Of a stretch of 64,000 bases of DNA, positions 44,454 to 55,595 are shown piece after piece (within the stretch, counting starts at the first letter, position 1; every line of letters begins with the position of its first letter). The notes beneath the pieces were generated by a model. The model saw only the letters and a program-made list of their open reading frames with translations. It ran no database searches and was not told where the DNA came from. The translations under genes and the position numbers were made by a program. Location of the stretch: positions 992,001-1,056,000 of the forward strand of contig JAXBDG010000008.1 of assembly GCA_036320915.1 (NCBI GenBank), given 5' to 3'. This DNA comes from Linnemannia elongata (Eukaryota; Mortierellomycota; Mortierellomycetes; Mortierellales; Mortierellaceae).

Positions 44454-47400
44454 TTATTCATTCTTCCATCCAAGCTCGACTTCGCCCGTGTCCAACTTCG
44501 ACTCGGAGATTCCAGGAAAGTGATTCTCAGGAAGATCAAAGGCCAACGGGACTAGTCTTGGCCAGTTCACATAATGGACTCCATTTTCGACGATGGTCTT
44601 GGTAACGTAGGCCATTAACGCGATCCAAAAGGACGCAAACAAAAGCACATATGTACTGAATATCGCTAATATACATATATACATAAGAGTAGTAGGGACA
44701 ATAGTGTTAGGATCCGATTAAACCTTGCAATAACAACTGCCGCACCAGGTAATAAAGGACACCTTACTTTCTGGGACAATGGCGCATGTGGTGAGCATCG
44801 CGAAACAAACGAGCAGAACAATGGGTAGTGCCTTGAGGATGAGCGGCTGACCCTCTACAATGGGCGCAGATCCAGCCTCCTGAAGGTCGAAAACTCCAAG
44901 AAAAAGGTCGTACGCATCCTAAAGTCAGCATGACACGAAACAAAGCCTTAGTCAGTCGTAGTTCACCATGATTTTTGGTGGCGTTTTTTTTTTTTTTTTT
45001 TTTGATCATCGAGCAGTGTCACTGTACCTGTCGTGTGCCGTCTAGGTAATTGTTTTTGATGTAACGAATGATTGAGTTCTGAAGATCTTGCAACGCCCCC
45101 TTCTTTGTGCGACTTCCAGTCCTGTGTAATGAACGAACGTCGTGTTAGTTATGTTCCCTTTAAAATCCGGGATCGTCAAAGCAGCAAAAAAAAACGTACC
45201 TTGTGAAGTCAGTCTTCAGAGCTCCTGTGCCAGAGTAAGCGCAACTAACGATATCGGCGTTGTCGGCCCAAACTAAGTGTAAAAACAAAAAAATATATAT
45301 AAAAACGCGTCAAAGCCCACACTCTTTGATCATTTGCACTTGGAACTTGTCGTTGGATAATGGTTCTTACCATTCCGGAATAGAGACTCAAACTCCTCAT
45401 GAGAATCGAATTGCTCGCCTGAAGCAAGGACGCCCACTGAGTGCAGCTGACGATTCAGAACCCAACGAGAGATCACAGACTGAACAACGTTGGTTCTGTC
45501 TAAACAATCCATACAATTGGTGCGCACCACTGATGTCTGTTTCTGATACACTCTTAAGATTCCTGCTCCTGCAATCCCCAACTCAGCCCTGAAGTACCTG
45601 TTAGGCACAGCAGCCAAAGAAAAAAAAATGGAAAACAATTGCGGGATTAGATGGAACATAGCTTGTAGACAGATAATGAGCGTGAGTGTGAACACCTTAA
45701 AAGAAGCGGTGGTACGTACCCTTGGGCCACGAGGTCGCTATGAAAGTGGTCTAGCAGTAGAGACACACGATGCCATTTCATCTTGCTGCACTCGTGATGA
45801 AAGTCAAAGTGGTGGTACTTGATCTGAGGGTCGTTCAATATGTCGATCTGTTTGGAGAATGCCGCCCCCATTGGTGCTTCATACCCTTTCTTGTTGACTA
45901 GGTTGATGACGAGCTGTGGGCCATAGTACCGTTTCTGCATGTCAAAATGCTTCTTGAATGCTGCTTCCTTTTGACCATGGATCAGAACAGTACTTAGAGC
46001 ATTAGTCGATTGCTTTTCCAGCCCTTTAAGCACTCACTCAGAATGCAAATAAGTGTTGTCCATATTAACTTACAGTGTCAGGGTTGTCAAAGATCTGTAG
46101 CTTGGGGGTGTACTTGATGTTGTTGATTTGAGTCCAATAGATAGGAATAGAACCTCGAGTCTGGACGTGGGCCATGACAGTGCGGTTGCTGGGGATCAGG
46201 GCGTTTGTCACAGGATCCAAAATGACAATATGCTCCGTCTCGTTAAAGTTAGAGACGTTCCCTTGTGCATCGATTCCGCGTGAAAAGTAGCGTGTTCCTG
46301 CTCTATGACGCGATCTGCGTGAGATGAGGGCAAAGGTGAATGTCCTTTTGTTGATCTCTGCCGTCCTAAACTCTGTGAAGCCATTCATGATAGGCAGGAT
46401 AAACCTGCTCAACTAAGTCATAAAAACGAAAGGTTGACTGTCAGTGATAGGTTTTTGTGTGATCTGGCATAATCCACGGGTGGCTTTTCCCGGTGGGAAG
46501 CTGCCTATATGTCCTTACATCCTGGCTCCTGTGCGCTTTCATATGGTCAATGAACTTCGATTGCAAACGGTAGTTCCAGAAAAACCGCTCGTCAGCCTAA
46601 TTAAGATACAATTGACGGGTTTGACGGTTAGCATTGTTACACTCTTGATCGATCTATTTAGATTAGGTTGTGGGAGCAATAATCGATCCTTGTGTCCTTT
46701 GACCTGAACGTACCCGCTCCCAGATAGGTCGAGTGTCCCCTCTGAATTCCGATTGGCGTTGGAGGGTGTGGGTGATCTCGTAGCCGTACGAAAAGTGAAA
46801 TTGGCTGGACTGAAGATGTTGGTGAAGCAGGGCGATGAATGCCGTTTCTTCGTTCGTCTACATAGATCAAAGTCCGACCAACGTGTCATGAGAAAATAGG
46901 TTAGTGGCGAGTTGAACGAACATTTTGCGGCTCTCTCATTTATTTGTTCCTTGCTCTTTTGATAAAATTGATCTGTCCATTCACAGTCAGTTCGCTCGAT
47001 CGAGTGTTTGTTACCTGTGCTTCTGACAATGCAAGGTAGTTGCGCGAAAACGGCATTATCTTATAGTCTTTGAGCTTGAAAATATCGTGCTCGCCCATCC
47101 GTCCGACCTTTATCCTGTCCGTGACAACAATCATGTACTCGCCTGAAAGCAGAAGCATTAGTCGTGGAGAAATCATGTATCAGTTTTGATTTTCAGGGTC
47201 AAGTTTCAGCAGCAGCAACAATGAACAACCAACATAATAAACCTGCTCTGGATTGATCGATTGAAATACCTGCGAGTAACCGAATGAATCCAAGAACGCC
47301 GTAGATCGTCAAGACCTCTTCGTCGGCGGTGACCGTATTCGTTGGGCCTAGCAATGAGGAAAAAAAGACCTGCTTGGTCAGGAAGGCTGTTCGTGTTCCT

Positions 47401-47703
47401 GTATATTAAATGACTGTCTACGACTGAGAGGTATTGGCGCTCACCATTGAAACGGAGTTCTCCTGTCGCGCGGTGAATGACGATGTTTTCTGACTTAACG
47501 GAGGGGTCATTGTGAACTGGTTCTAGCGTGAACGTGTCTGCATTCGTATATCTGTGTGAGGCGGAAGAAAACGACGAGAGAGAGAGTGAAAGAGAGAGAT
47601 GCAAGATGCATTAGAGTTGTGTTGTGCCTGTGGTTCATTTCGATCAGAGGGTGGAGTTAGGAGGGTGGAGCACGTACAATCGGAGTGAGTTATAGATGAT
47701 CAT
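44454..47703 (-). CDS. SAC1: SAC1 phosphoinositide phosphatase
   Basis: Thirteen exons: 47703-47678, 47551-47445, 47347-47270, 47142-47015, 46857-46714, 46596-46519, 46412-46074, 46012-45720, 45597-45371, 45272-45200, 45121-45028, 44918-44768 and 44665-44454. The phase closes throughout; the product is 649 residues. The SAC domain includes LGFIRLLAG, LQRQSEFRG, IWERADERFFWN, HVQTRGSIPIYWTQ and the catalytic CX5R loop RTNCMDCLDRTN (Cys426, Arg432). Two C-terminal membrane spans (LPIVLLVCFAMLTTCAIV and STYVLLFASFWIALMAYV) anchor it in ER/Golgi membranes, where it dephosphorylates PI4P and controls lipid exchange. It has the most exons in the window. Exon 8's acceptor (after GGAAAAG) is the least certain, because the tract is purine-rich, but it is the one I found that keeps the phase. 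Confidence 0.94.
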
Positions 47704-49143
47704 GGTGGACAGGCCTGCTTTGTGGGTGGTCGAAAGATGAGACCTGTTGATGAAATGGCGATTCTGAGAGTAGAGGTAGAGAGGAAGATGACGGTGGCAA
47801 GGGTGAGGAAGGCAGCAAGGAGAACGAGAAGGGGTGAGACGGGAAGGCTGCAAGGGCACAGAAGATAAGAAGGTGTAGAAGAAGGAGAAGAAGAAGAAAC
47901 GAGAAACCGTGGAAAAGGTGAGAAAAAGGGTCTTCTGTGAGGAGAGCCATTGGGAATTGTCTTTTTTATTTTTTTCCTTTCCATCCGCTCTGACCAGGGG
48001 CAGGCACGGCGCACTGTCACAACGCGCGATTCTTAGCATTGGACAGCAGTCAACGTAACACTTCAACGACGACCGTTTTTTATTATTTTTGATCAAAAAT
48101 ACTTTTTGATCCCCCTTCCGTGAGACAAACAGAGTGTTCAGTGATAAGTGATTAAGTGATGGTGCCTATAGATAGGGATTCGGTGTGAAGGAAGGGGTAA
48201 GAAAGAAAAAAGAGGTCAATTGGGAAGGAGTATGGTTTGAAGTGAAAGTAGTAGGTGACTAGTGCCTAGAACCAAAGGGCAAAGAGGGTTGAGAGTGAGA
48301 CTAATCAGGTTTACCAGCACTCCAGTCTATCATTCCCATCTATCACCAGTCCTAACACCAACCTCCCCCATCTACACCCACCCGCGTTTCCTAGGGATCC
48401 AACCCTTGCGCCACACGGACACCAAAGAGGCAAGCAGACTAAAGTCAAGTGGATTTACACGTCTTTTTATTGCCTCTTCATCACTGCCTTGGTTGCTTCG
48501 TCTTTGCTATTGTATTCTGTACGCTATCTGCCCAGCCTCTTTCTTTTGTTCCGTCGACGGACAGTATCGCTGATCCCTTTTGTCCATTCTCCCGCCCCTT
48601 CTTTGCACTTTCTTTGGACAAAAAGCAAGAACAAACGAACAAAAGTAAAGAGCGAGCTGAGCGAGACATAGCCACCCTGGGCGACTCCTCTTGTTCTTAA
48701 AAATAAGTACGAACAAAAGGACCTTTTGTTGAGTTCTCTACCTCCAAACAAAAAAAGGTTGGCGGCCAGGTGGCCAGATGGGAGACTTTTCAATGCCGTC
48801 ATTTCAAGTCCTAAGACTCTGTTTAATTCAGTCGCACACATTTCAAACTAAGAAAGATAGGAAGGAAGAAACAACATTCGACATCGATGTCATGGTGCAT
48901 CCATTTTATGTATGTCTCTTCTCCCCTTCCCTTCGGTCCGTCTTTCCTCCTCTTCGTTTTCATTTCTTATATCTACTTCCCTCCTCTTTGTTTTCATTTC
49001 CCACCTTTTTTCTTCTTCTCCACTTTTCATCCCCCCTCCCACTTCCATTTCATTATCCATCCATCCATCTTTCTTTCATAATCATCTTGTTTATTGCTCG
49101 CTTTGTTTTCATTTCACATCCTTTCCCCTCAAATACTCTATAA
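47704..49143. other. Intergenic region between SAC1 and the secreted protein
   Basis: No convincing gene. Upstream of SAC1 (47704-47960) is CT-rich on its coding strand. From 48900 to 49140 a CT-rich tract with CCATCCATCCATC runs up to the secreted-protein start. Phe/Ser/Leu-rich frames here are products of the CT bias. Confidence 0.5.
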
Positions 49144-49875
49144 ATGCTATCCTTCCATAGGCTGCTATGCTGGCTCTCATGCACCATCCTCCTTATCCAC
49201 GCAGCACCCGTTCCTCCTCCTCTCCCTCCTCCTCTCTCTACATTCACACCATCCACCGCAGCTGCAACAACAACCTCGACCTCTCCATGGATACCCTCAA
49301 TGAACGAAGAGAAGCGATCCAGCGCCTTTGCTGACTTACTCAGAGACCCAGTCACTTACTCGTTCCCTGGGCTCATACTCTACCCCGACCCTCCCCCCAT
49401 TCCCAACGTCGTCCTTCCCGTAATACCTCCGCCTGAACCCCATCCTCAACCTCCCATACCCACAGGAGCCCCTTATCGTGGGGTTCCTGAATATCCCTCT
49501 GGTGGCTTTGTGGACGTTGCACTCTTGGGAGTAACATGTCTGGCTAACAGGATGCCCAACTTCCCAGACTCGATTCCAATTGCCGTTGGGGTGATCCGTC
49601 TGTTCAGGAAGCCAACGTATCGAGACGAGGCCGCGGTGGTCAGAGGATGTGGATGCGTGCGCCTCGAAAGTCCGATCCTAATCGAGTCATTTGTCGCATC
49701 CACAAACCACGCTGTTGCTTTCTATACCACCGCCAATTGCGAAGGACTGCCCTACTTCCAGCGCTTCTACAACCAATATGATGTCGAGCCCAACATGGTC
49801 GCCAACAGCATCAAGATTATCCAAGGAGTCGTTGAACCACTTCCTTCGCCCCAGGACGGCGGTCTCTTGCGCTAA
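49144..49875 (+). CDS. Secreted protein with beta/gamma-crystallin-like half, unknown function
   Basis: An intronless frame of 243 residues. A signal peptide (LLCWLSCTILLIHAAPVPPP, cleavage after HAA likely) leads into a Pro/Thr-rich linker (residues 21-115, with PPLPPPLSTF and NVVLPVIPPPEPHPQPPIP). The C-terminal part (about 120-235) has four Cys and two repeated segments, VGVIRLFRKPTYRDEA and HAVAFYTTANCEGLPYF. Each resembles the aromatic-x-x-x-x-N/T-Y/C-x-G/D Greek-key signature of beta/gamma-crystallins, and each is followed by a closing hydrophobic strand (ILIESFVAS, VANSIKIIQG). The crystallin link is inference from pattern. The protein should be extracellular or wall-bound. Codon use, with C-ending codons, supports a real gene. 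Confidence 0.7.
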   Translation: MLSFHRLLCWLSCTILLIHAAPVPPPLPPPLSTFTPSTAAATTTSTSPWIPSMNEEKRSSAFADLLRDPVTYSFPGLILYPDPPPIPNVVLPVIPPPEPHPQPPIPTGAPYRGVPEYPSGGFVDVALLGVTCLANRMPNFPDSIPIAVGVIRLFRKPTYRDEAAVVRGCGCVRLESPILIESFVASTNHAVAFYTTANCEGLPYFQRFYNQYDVEPNMVANSIKIIQGVVEPLPSPQDGGLLR

Positions 49876-51122
49876 ATCACAAGGAACAGCAACAACAACA
49901 ACAGCGACAGTGATATCCAGCTGACCGCATCTGTTTTTGTGATTCCGATAATTGGGGAAGGACAAAACGTTTCGTTGGCCTGCTAGCTTACAGCTCTCAC
50001 CTCTCGTCCTGGAACCACAGCGTTGAACTGAGTGAGCGAGTGAGTGGAACACGCCTCGCAGACCTTGAGCGTCCATCCTTCTCTTTTTTTCTTCTCCCGA
50101 TACCCTTCTTGCTTTCTCCCCCGATACCCTAAGCTTCTCAGCTTGAACACAAATATACCTCCACCATTAGCCTGTAAATAAATCTTCAACATCACATATC
50201 AGAGCCCTCGTGTCTTTCAATGGTCGTGAAGTGTAGACATCCTCTCCTTGTTATTTTGTAGCTGCAAACAAACTACCAGAAAGAATTAACAAACAATTGA
50301 AAAGACGCCAAAAATATAAGAGTACAAAGATCTATTCACCCTTGGTTTGACTCTAATTTCTTTTTTTATGCTTGTGAGAATGCAAGGCCCGCCGAGCAGA
50401 GCGAGCCAGCCAGTCGTGAGCATGAGCGGCATGGAATGGGCAAGAGGATTCCCTATCTATCTCCATACCCCCTCCCTCTCTTTCCTACGATCGCCCTGAA
50501 GAGTAAGGGAATGAGGAAGTGAGCAGTGGAATTGACAAATTGGGGACAAGAATGAGTTTATGAATGAAAAACGAGAGCGCGCACTGCAGCAGAGAAGTGA
50601 GAGAAAAAAAGGCGACAGAATTGCACGTGTGTTTGTGCGCAAGATAGGTTTTTTTTTGCTGACAAGATGGGTGGGACAACAAGGTATTTTTTATTCCCTT
50701 CTCCTCCTTTATCACTTATTGTCCCTTTATCCTTTTCCTCACACCACCTTCTCTCCATCCTTCTTTTCATCACTCTCAACGGGTAAGTCTGACCTCCTGT
50801 CTGATCTCGAGACATCGCTGACCTGCATCCCATAGAGGTCGAGACAAGACCAGATCAGGTGCTGTTCAAAGCAAGACAATGAGCACCATGAGCTACATGT
50901 ACAAGGAACAAGGATACTACAGGACGATCAACATGCCAGGAAACAGTCCATCCCGATGAAGGAACACACGCACTAGAAAAGTCACTTCCCTCTCAAGACC
51001 ATACTGCTAACCTGCTTGTTGCTCGTGCCCACCCCCCTTCAAACAATAGAGCTCAAACATAAACACTAGAGACAGGACAACAACAACACAACAACGGTCG
51101 CCAATTGAACAACAACAAAGCG
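49876..51122. other. Intergenic region, no gene seen
   Basis: Contains an A/T-rich segment at 50240-50360, T-runs near 50360 and 50648, and a CA/CAA-rich leader (51060-51120) just before the DUF4442-like gene. The short frames on both strands have no recognisable content. Confidence 0.5.
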
Positions 51123-51791
51123 ATGAACAACTTCTATCTCGCCCTTGGCTCGATTCTCCTGATCGCACTTATCGCCATCGTCGGCTTCGTCTCCAAAAAG
51201 CTCGGCGCCCTCAGGGATCCTCTTCAGATCTGGGAGGCCCTCAACAATGTCGGGCTCTTGCCCATCCGCATGCGGGCCTGGATTTTCTCGACCGTCGTCG
51301 GAATCGCCAACCCTTACTCCAAATCCATCAACTTCCGTATCACTGAGCTGAGAAAGGGCAAGTCTTGCGGAGTCATGAAGGTAAAGAAAAAACACTGTGA
51401 TACATGTTCATGGCATGCCTGTGTCTGTGTCTCTCTTTCATTCTTCGACGTGTTTTTGATGCACCGACAAGCTTACCAGCAAGACAAAGAAGCTGTGTTT
51501 TGGACCACGGGGATGAAAGAATGACAGCGAGACAATGGTGTGAAGAACAGGACCAACCAGGTTACTAACGCCTTTGTTGTTTTTTCTCTCTGTTCGGTGT
51601 TGAACAGGAGACCAAGGCGATCTCTAACCCTTTCCGTTGCGTCCACGCCGCTGCTTTGATCACCTTTGGCGAGACTGTTGGAGGCCTGGCTGTTTTCACC
51701 CTTCTCGGAAAGAAGGATCGCGCCATCTTGACCAACATCAACGCGGAGGTAATAATATTGACTGGATCTTGGATACGGATGGACACTGAAT

Positions 51792-51832
<41 letters not shown>

Positions 51833-52075
51833 CATTCTTGCTCGTCCTTCCCTAGTGGCTCGTGATATAAGAGATTATCTAACATTGTCTTCTTTTGGTT
51901 GAATTAATAGTACATCAAAGTGTCGCGCGGTTTGTTGACTGCCAGCTCGGTCATTCAGCCAATAAAGGATCGGGAGATCAAGGAGCTCGTCAACGAGGTT
52001 CTCATCAAGAACGCTGCCTTCGAAACCGTCGCCAAGCTCACCCTCACATGGAGAGTCGACCTCAAGGACCAGTAA
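51123..52075 (+). CDS. Membrane-anchored DUF4442-like hotdog-fold protein
   Basis: Three exons: 51123-51380, 51608-51748 and 51911-52075, in phase; the product is 187 residues. An N-terminal membrane segment (FYLALGSILLIALIAIVGFV) is followed by IWEALNNVGLLPIRM, NPYSKSINFRITELRKGKS, then NPFRCVHAAALITFGETVGG and the strand-rich end YIKVSRGLLTASS to LTLTWRVDLKDQ. The NPF-x-x-VHAAAL-x-x-GE pattern is that of DUF4442/thioesterase-like hotdog proteins. Family enzymes hydrolyse acyl-CoA thioesters, but the substrate here is unknown. Intron 2 carries a run of 39 A (51793-51831). The ATG at 51123 is the first in frame. Confidence 0.75.
51793..51831. repeat. Poly(A) run of 39 bp inside an intron
   Basis: Uninterrupted A39 within intron 2 of the DUF4442-like gene. 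A comparable A-run lies downstream of the gene near 52253-52281. Length may be inexact in assembly. Confidence 0.9.
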
Positions 52076-52252
52076 ACAACTCGATCATTTTCGCCAGCAT
52101 TTGCAGCCCTCACTTCCCCCACTCAGCCCTCCTTCCTCAACCAGCAACACCCCACTCTTCTCACAAGCACTACATACATTCACATCAGACATAAAGATCA
52201 ATAGGTATACCAAATGAAAGATGTACATGTTTTAGTATTACTTGTTCAGCTG

Positions 52253-52284
<32 letters not shown>

Positions 52285-52340
52285 AATGAATGAAAAAAGG
52301 AACGAAACGATAAACACTTTTTTCTTAAGCACCAAAAAGC

Positions 52341-54141
52341 TTAGGCTTCCGAAGGATAGTAGAACACAGCGATAGCGATAATGACATATGTGCTCAACAA
52401 CTGGACACCCTCAAGCCAGTTGGACTCTCCATCCTGGATCAAGTAGTTGACAATGAGGACCGAGACGAACATGATGCAAGTCTCGAAGGTGTTGAAGAAC
52501 AGGGTCATGGGCTGTCCAATGAACCAGCCGACAAGGACCATGACAGGCGTCACAAACAGAGCAATCTGCATCGACGATCCAATAGCGACACCAATGGCCA
52601 GATCCATCTTGTTCTTCATCGCTACCGTGACAGCTGTGACATGCTCGGCGGCGTTACCGACAATGGGCAGCAAGATCAGACCGATAAACGTTGGAGAGAT
52701 GTGCCATGACTCGGACAAACCCTCAATAGAATCGACCAGGTACTCTGCACACAGCGCAACAACCAGGGTGACGATCAACAGCAGGGCAATCGACATCCAG
52801 ACGGGGAGAACGGGCTCCTCCTCTTCCTCGTTCTCTGTGGCGTACAAGTGGGTGTGGGTCTTGAGCTGGAAGTACAAGTAAAGGATATAGACAACCAAGA
52901 GAACGATCGAAGTTCCGTACGAGAGAGACTGGATGTGGTCCTTATGATCAATCTCCTTGGCTGTGGCGACAAAGGCGGCGGGGATGAGGAGGGACAGACA
53001 TGCGAGTGAAAGGAGGGATGATGAGGTCTGCGCGGCTGTCTGGTTGAACTTTTGTTGTTGGAACTTGTATCCTCCGCAGATAAAGCAAAAACCCAAAACC
53101 TAATTCATCGTTCGTTTGTTTGTTTTTGTTTTGGAGCAAAGGTATGCATACAGAAGTAGTTAGATCCCACGGTTCAATCGTACCGACAATTGGCAAACAA
53201 CCTCAACAACAAACGCCGACACAGAGAAAAAAGAAAAAAAAAAAGAGTGACAGATTCCGAGGCTTACCAAGAGTAAGTTGGAAAGGACAGATCCAAGGAC
53301 GGAGGCCTGGACAACGTCGATTTTGCCCTCCTTGAGCGCAACGATGGACAGGATCAGTTCGACAGCATTTCCAAACGATGCATTCAGCAAAGCACCAAGA
53401 TTCTAGATATCCAAGGGACAAAGAAAAGAGAGAAAAGAAGAGAGATATGCGTGCGTGAGAAAAAAAGCAGATGTCAGGTCATATGGTCCTCTCCCTTGTC
53501 TATTGTCTTGGGCAAGAGGAAATCGCAAGCAAAAAAAAAAAGGGTTGTTCCTGCGTTGCGACTTGCGAATAGAATCAACCGTTTCTTCCATGCCATGCCG
53601 TGTCATGTCATATTTGTTTGCTTGAAAAGAAAAGAAAAGATAACACAGTAAAAATGGGTGGCACTTACGTCTCCAAGTCGCATCGCGATCTCTTCTGTCG
53701 CATATCCAAGCACTGTACAGGGACAAACAAAAAACAGTGAGTGATTTAAGACACAAAAATGAGAGCCTGAAGTACTCATGGACTGAAGAAAACAACAACA
53801 AACTTACACTTGGCAAGAGGGATGATGGCAATAAAGTTGAGCACGAAGACAGTGACGGGTGCCCAATGCAGCTTGCTGGCAATAATACCGAGGGGAATGA
53901 ATAAAAGCAGAATGTTGATCCTGGTCGCAAACAGGATCACTTTGAGGCACTCAAAGAACGATAATGGCTCGTGGTGATGGTGGTCAGGTCCAAGAACAAT
54001 CCCTTGCTGGGTATGCTGTGCGCCATAGAGCGAACGGACACTACGGATGGTCACTCGGCGGTCGGGTGTATTCGCCAAGGGTTCATCATGTTCGTCGATA
54101 GACCGTGGACGACGACGAGTGGTGGTGGTGTTTTCTGCCAT
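52341..54141 (-). CDS. VCX1: Vacuolar Ca2+/H+ antiporter (CAX family)
   Basis: Four exons: 54141-53808, 53712-53669, 53402-53268 and 53099-52341. The product is 423 residues, typical of fungal VCX1. After a 60-residue hydrophilic N-terminus there are about eleven membrane spans. The two ion-binding repeats are present: c-1 [19 protein letters not shown] with preceding [10 protein letters not shown], and c-2 [19 protein letters not shown] with following [11 protein letters not shown]. An acidic loop (ENEEEEEP) separates the halves. The protein uses the vacuolar proton gradient to pump Ca2+ (and possibly Mn2+) into the vacuole. It converges on the DUF4442-like gene. The 44-bp exon 2 ([15 protein letters not shown]) matches the family and is easily missed. 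Confidence 0.96.
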
Positions 54142-55595
54142 TGGAAGCGTGTTGTTCTTTGATGACGGCGGTGACTTGATGAGAATTCTTGAGGGTAGCG
54201 ACGGGGGACTTGGATTAATGTCGATAATAGAGAGTCAGGTCGAGCCAGGAAGGGAGAGTGAGGCGGAGGAAGAGGAAGAAAAGAAGAGAGAAAAAGAAGA
54301 AAGGAGAAGAAAAAGAAGAAGAAAGGAAAAGGGGGACGGAGACAGAAAGAAACAGAAATAAGAAGGGCTGGAAAAGTCTGGTAAAAACAACAGCAAAAAT
54401 GGATGGCGAGTGAAAGGCCATCGGATCGGACCTTTGAGGGGACATGCATACACTGCTCGCGGGCGAACTGGACTCCTGAATCACTCCAACCACGGCATAC
54501 GGAGGCAAAGGGACAGGAGGAGGAGGAGAGAGGGTCGAAACACTCTCTCATAGTTTACTTTCCTTTAACGACAAAACAACAACTTACCTTTGTACAGCTC
54601 CTCTTTTGTGGATGATGCCTCTCCTTGCCCATTGTCATGCAAAGCGTCGTTCCCTTTGAAAACGACTAATTGACGAGTCTGTGCGCTGGTGTCAGAATAT
54701 TTTAGGCGAGGTGGACAAACACAAAGTAACGAAAGTACTTTTCACAAAACACAAAGAGTGATGGGTTAGATTGAGCGACTTCGAAACATATCGAGAGCAA
54801 AGCGGGGTTACCTTCTCTCTTTCTTTCTTTTTTTTTTCTTATGAGAAACAGCGCCGCAACACCTTTTGCTTGCTGGTATGGAGCTTGGAACGCACAAATG
54901 CCCTTTCGGGACAATGACAAAGAGGGCTGAATTGCGAAGCGACTGCTGAAACAGAGTTTCGATTGATGCATGCAACCTCTGGACAGCCTGCCTCACGAGT
55001 CGAGTCGAGTTCACTCTCCAATGCTTTGTATTACGGGAGGACAAGGACTTGGGGACTGTTCTTACTTGGAGAGCATTAGTGGTTAGTGTTGGGAGGTGAG
55101 AACGCGGGGTTGCAACATTGATTTTAAGAGTGTCTTTGACAAAAAAAAAAAAAAAAAAAAAAAAGTTCAGAGAAACGCGTGAGTGACTTTCAAACGCGTC
55201 AAAAGATGGCAACAATGACTCGCTATGCCCTATACTCCCTTTCCCTAGAAGCCAAATAGACGACGCCATGCTTGGTTTCCTGTCTCTGTTCTCACGCAAG
55301 GCCTGTGTGGGCGAACCAAGGACATGAATCAGCTGGGTCCCCAGTTCCACGTGACTGATGGTCTTAGCCGATTTTCGAGATGGTCACGCGGCACTGGTGA
55401 CTTTCGTCCTCTGTCCTTCCTTGGGTCTTTGTGCATGCAAACGACCATTGCTTACATCTCTTCATTCCATTACAACAAACAGACGAACCATCAACAGACA
55501 ACAACCTAACGGTGCTTTTGACAACAGACAAACTACAAACACTACAACAAACTTACAACACAACAACGACAACCACAAGCAAAACTTTATTCATC
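54142..55595. other. Divergent region between the antiporter and antizyme genes
   Basis: No convincing gene. A polypurine stretch at 54240-54360 (pyrimidine-rich on the antiporter strand) fits its promoter or leader. An A-run lies at about 55141-55164. A CAA/ACA-rich leader (55470-55590) precedes the antizyme start. Confidence 0.5.

Noticed and set aside
48262..49143. Several Ser/Phe/Leu-rich frames between SAC1 and the secreted protein
   Set aside because: All follow from CT-rich sequence. None has a domain, and overlapping frames on both strands look alike.
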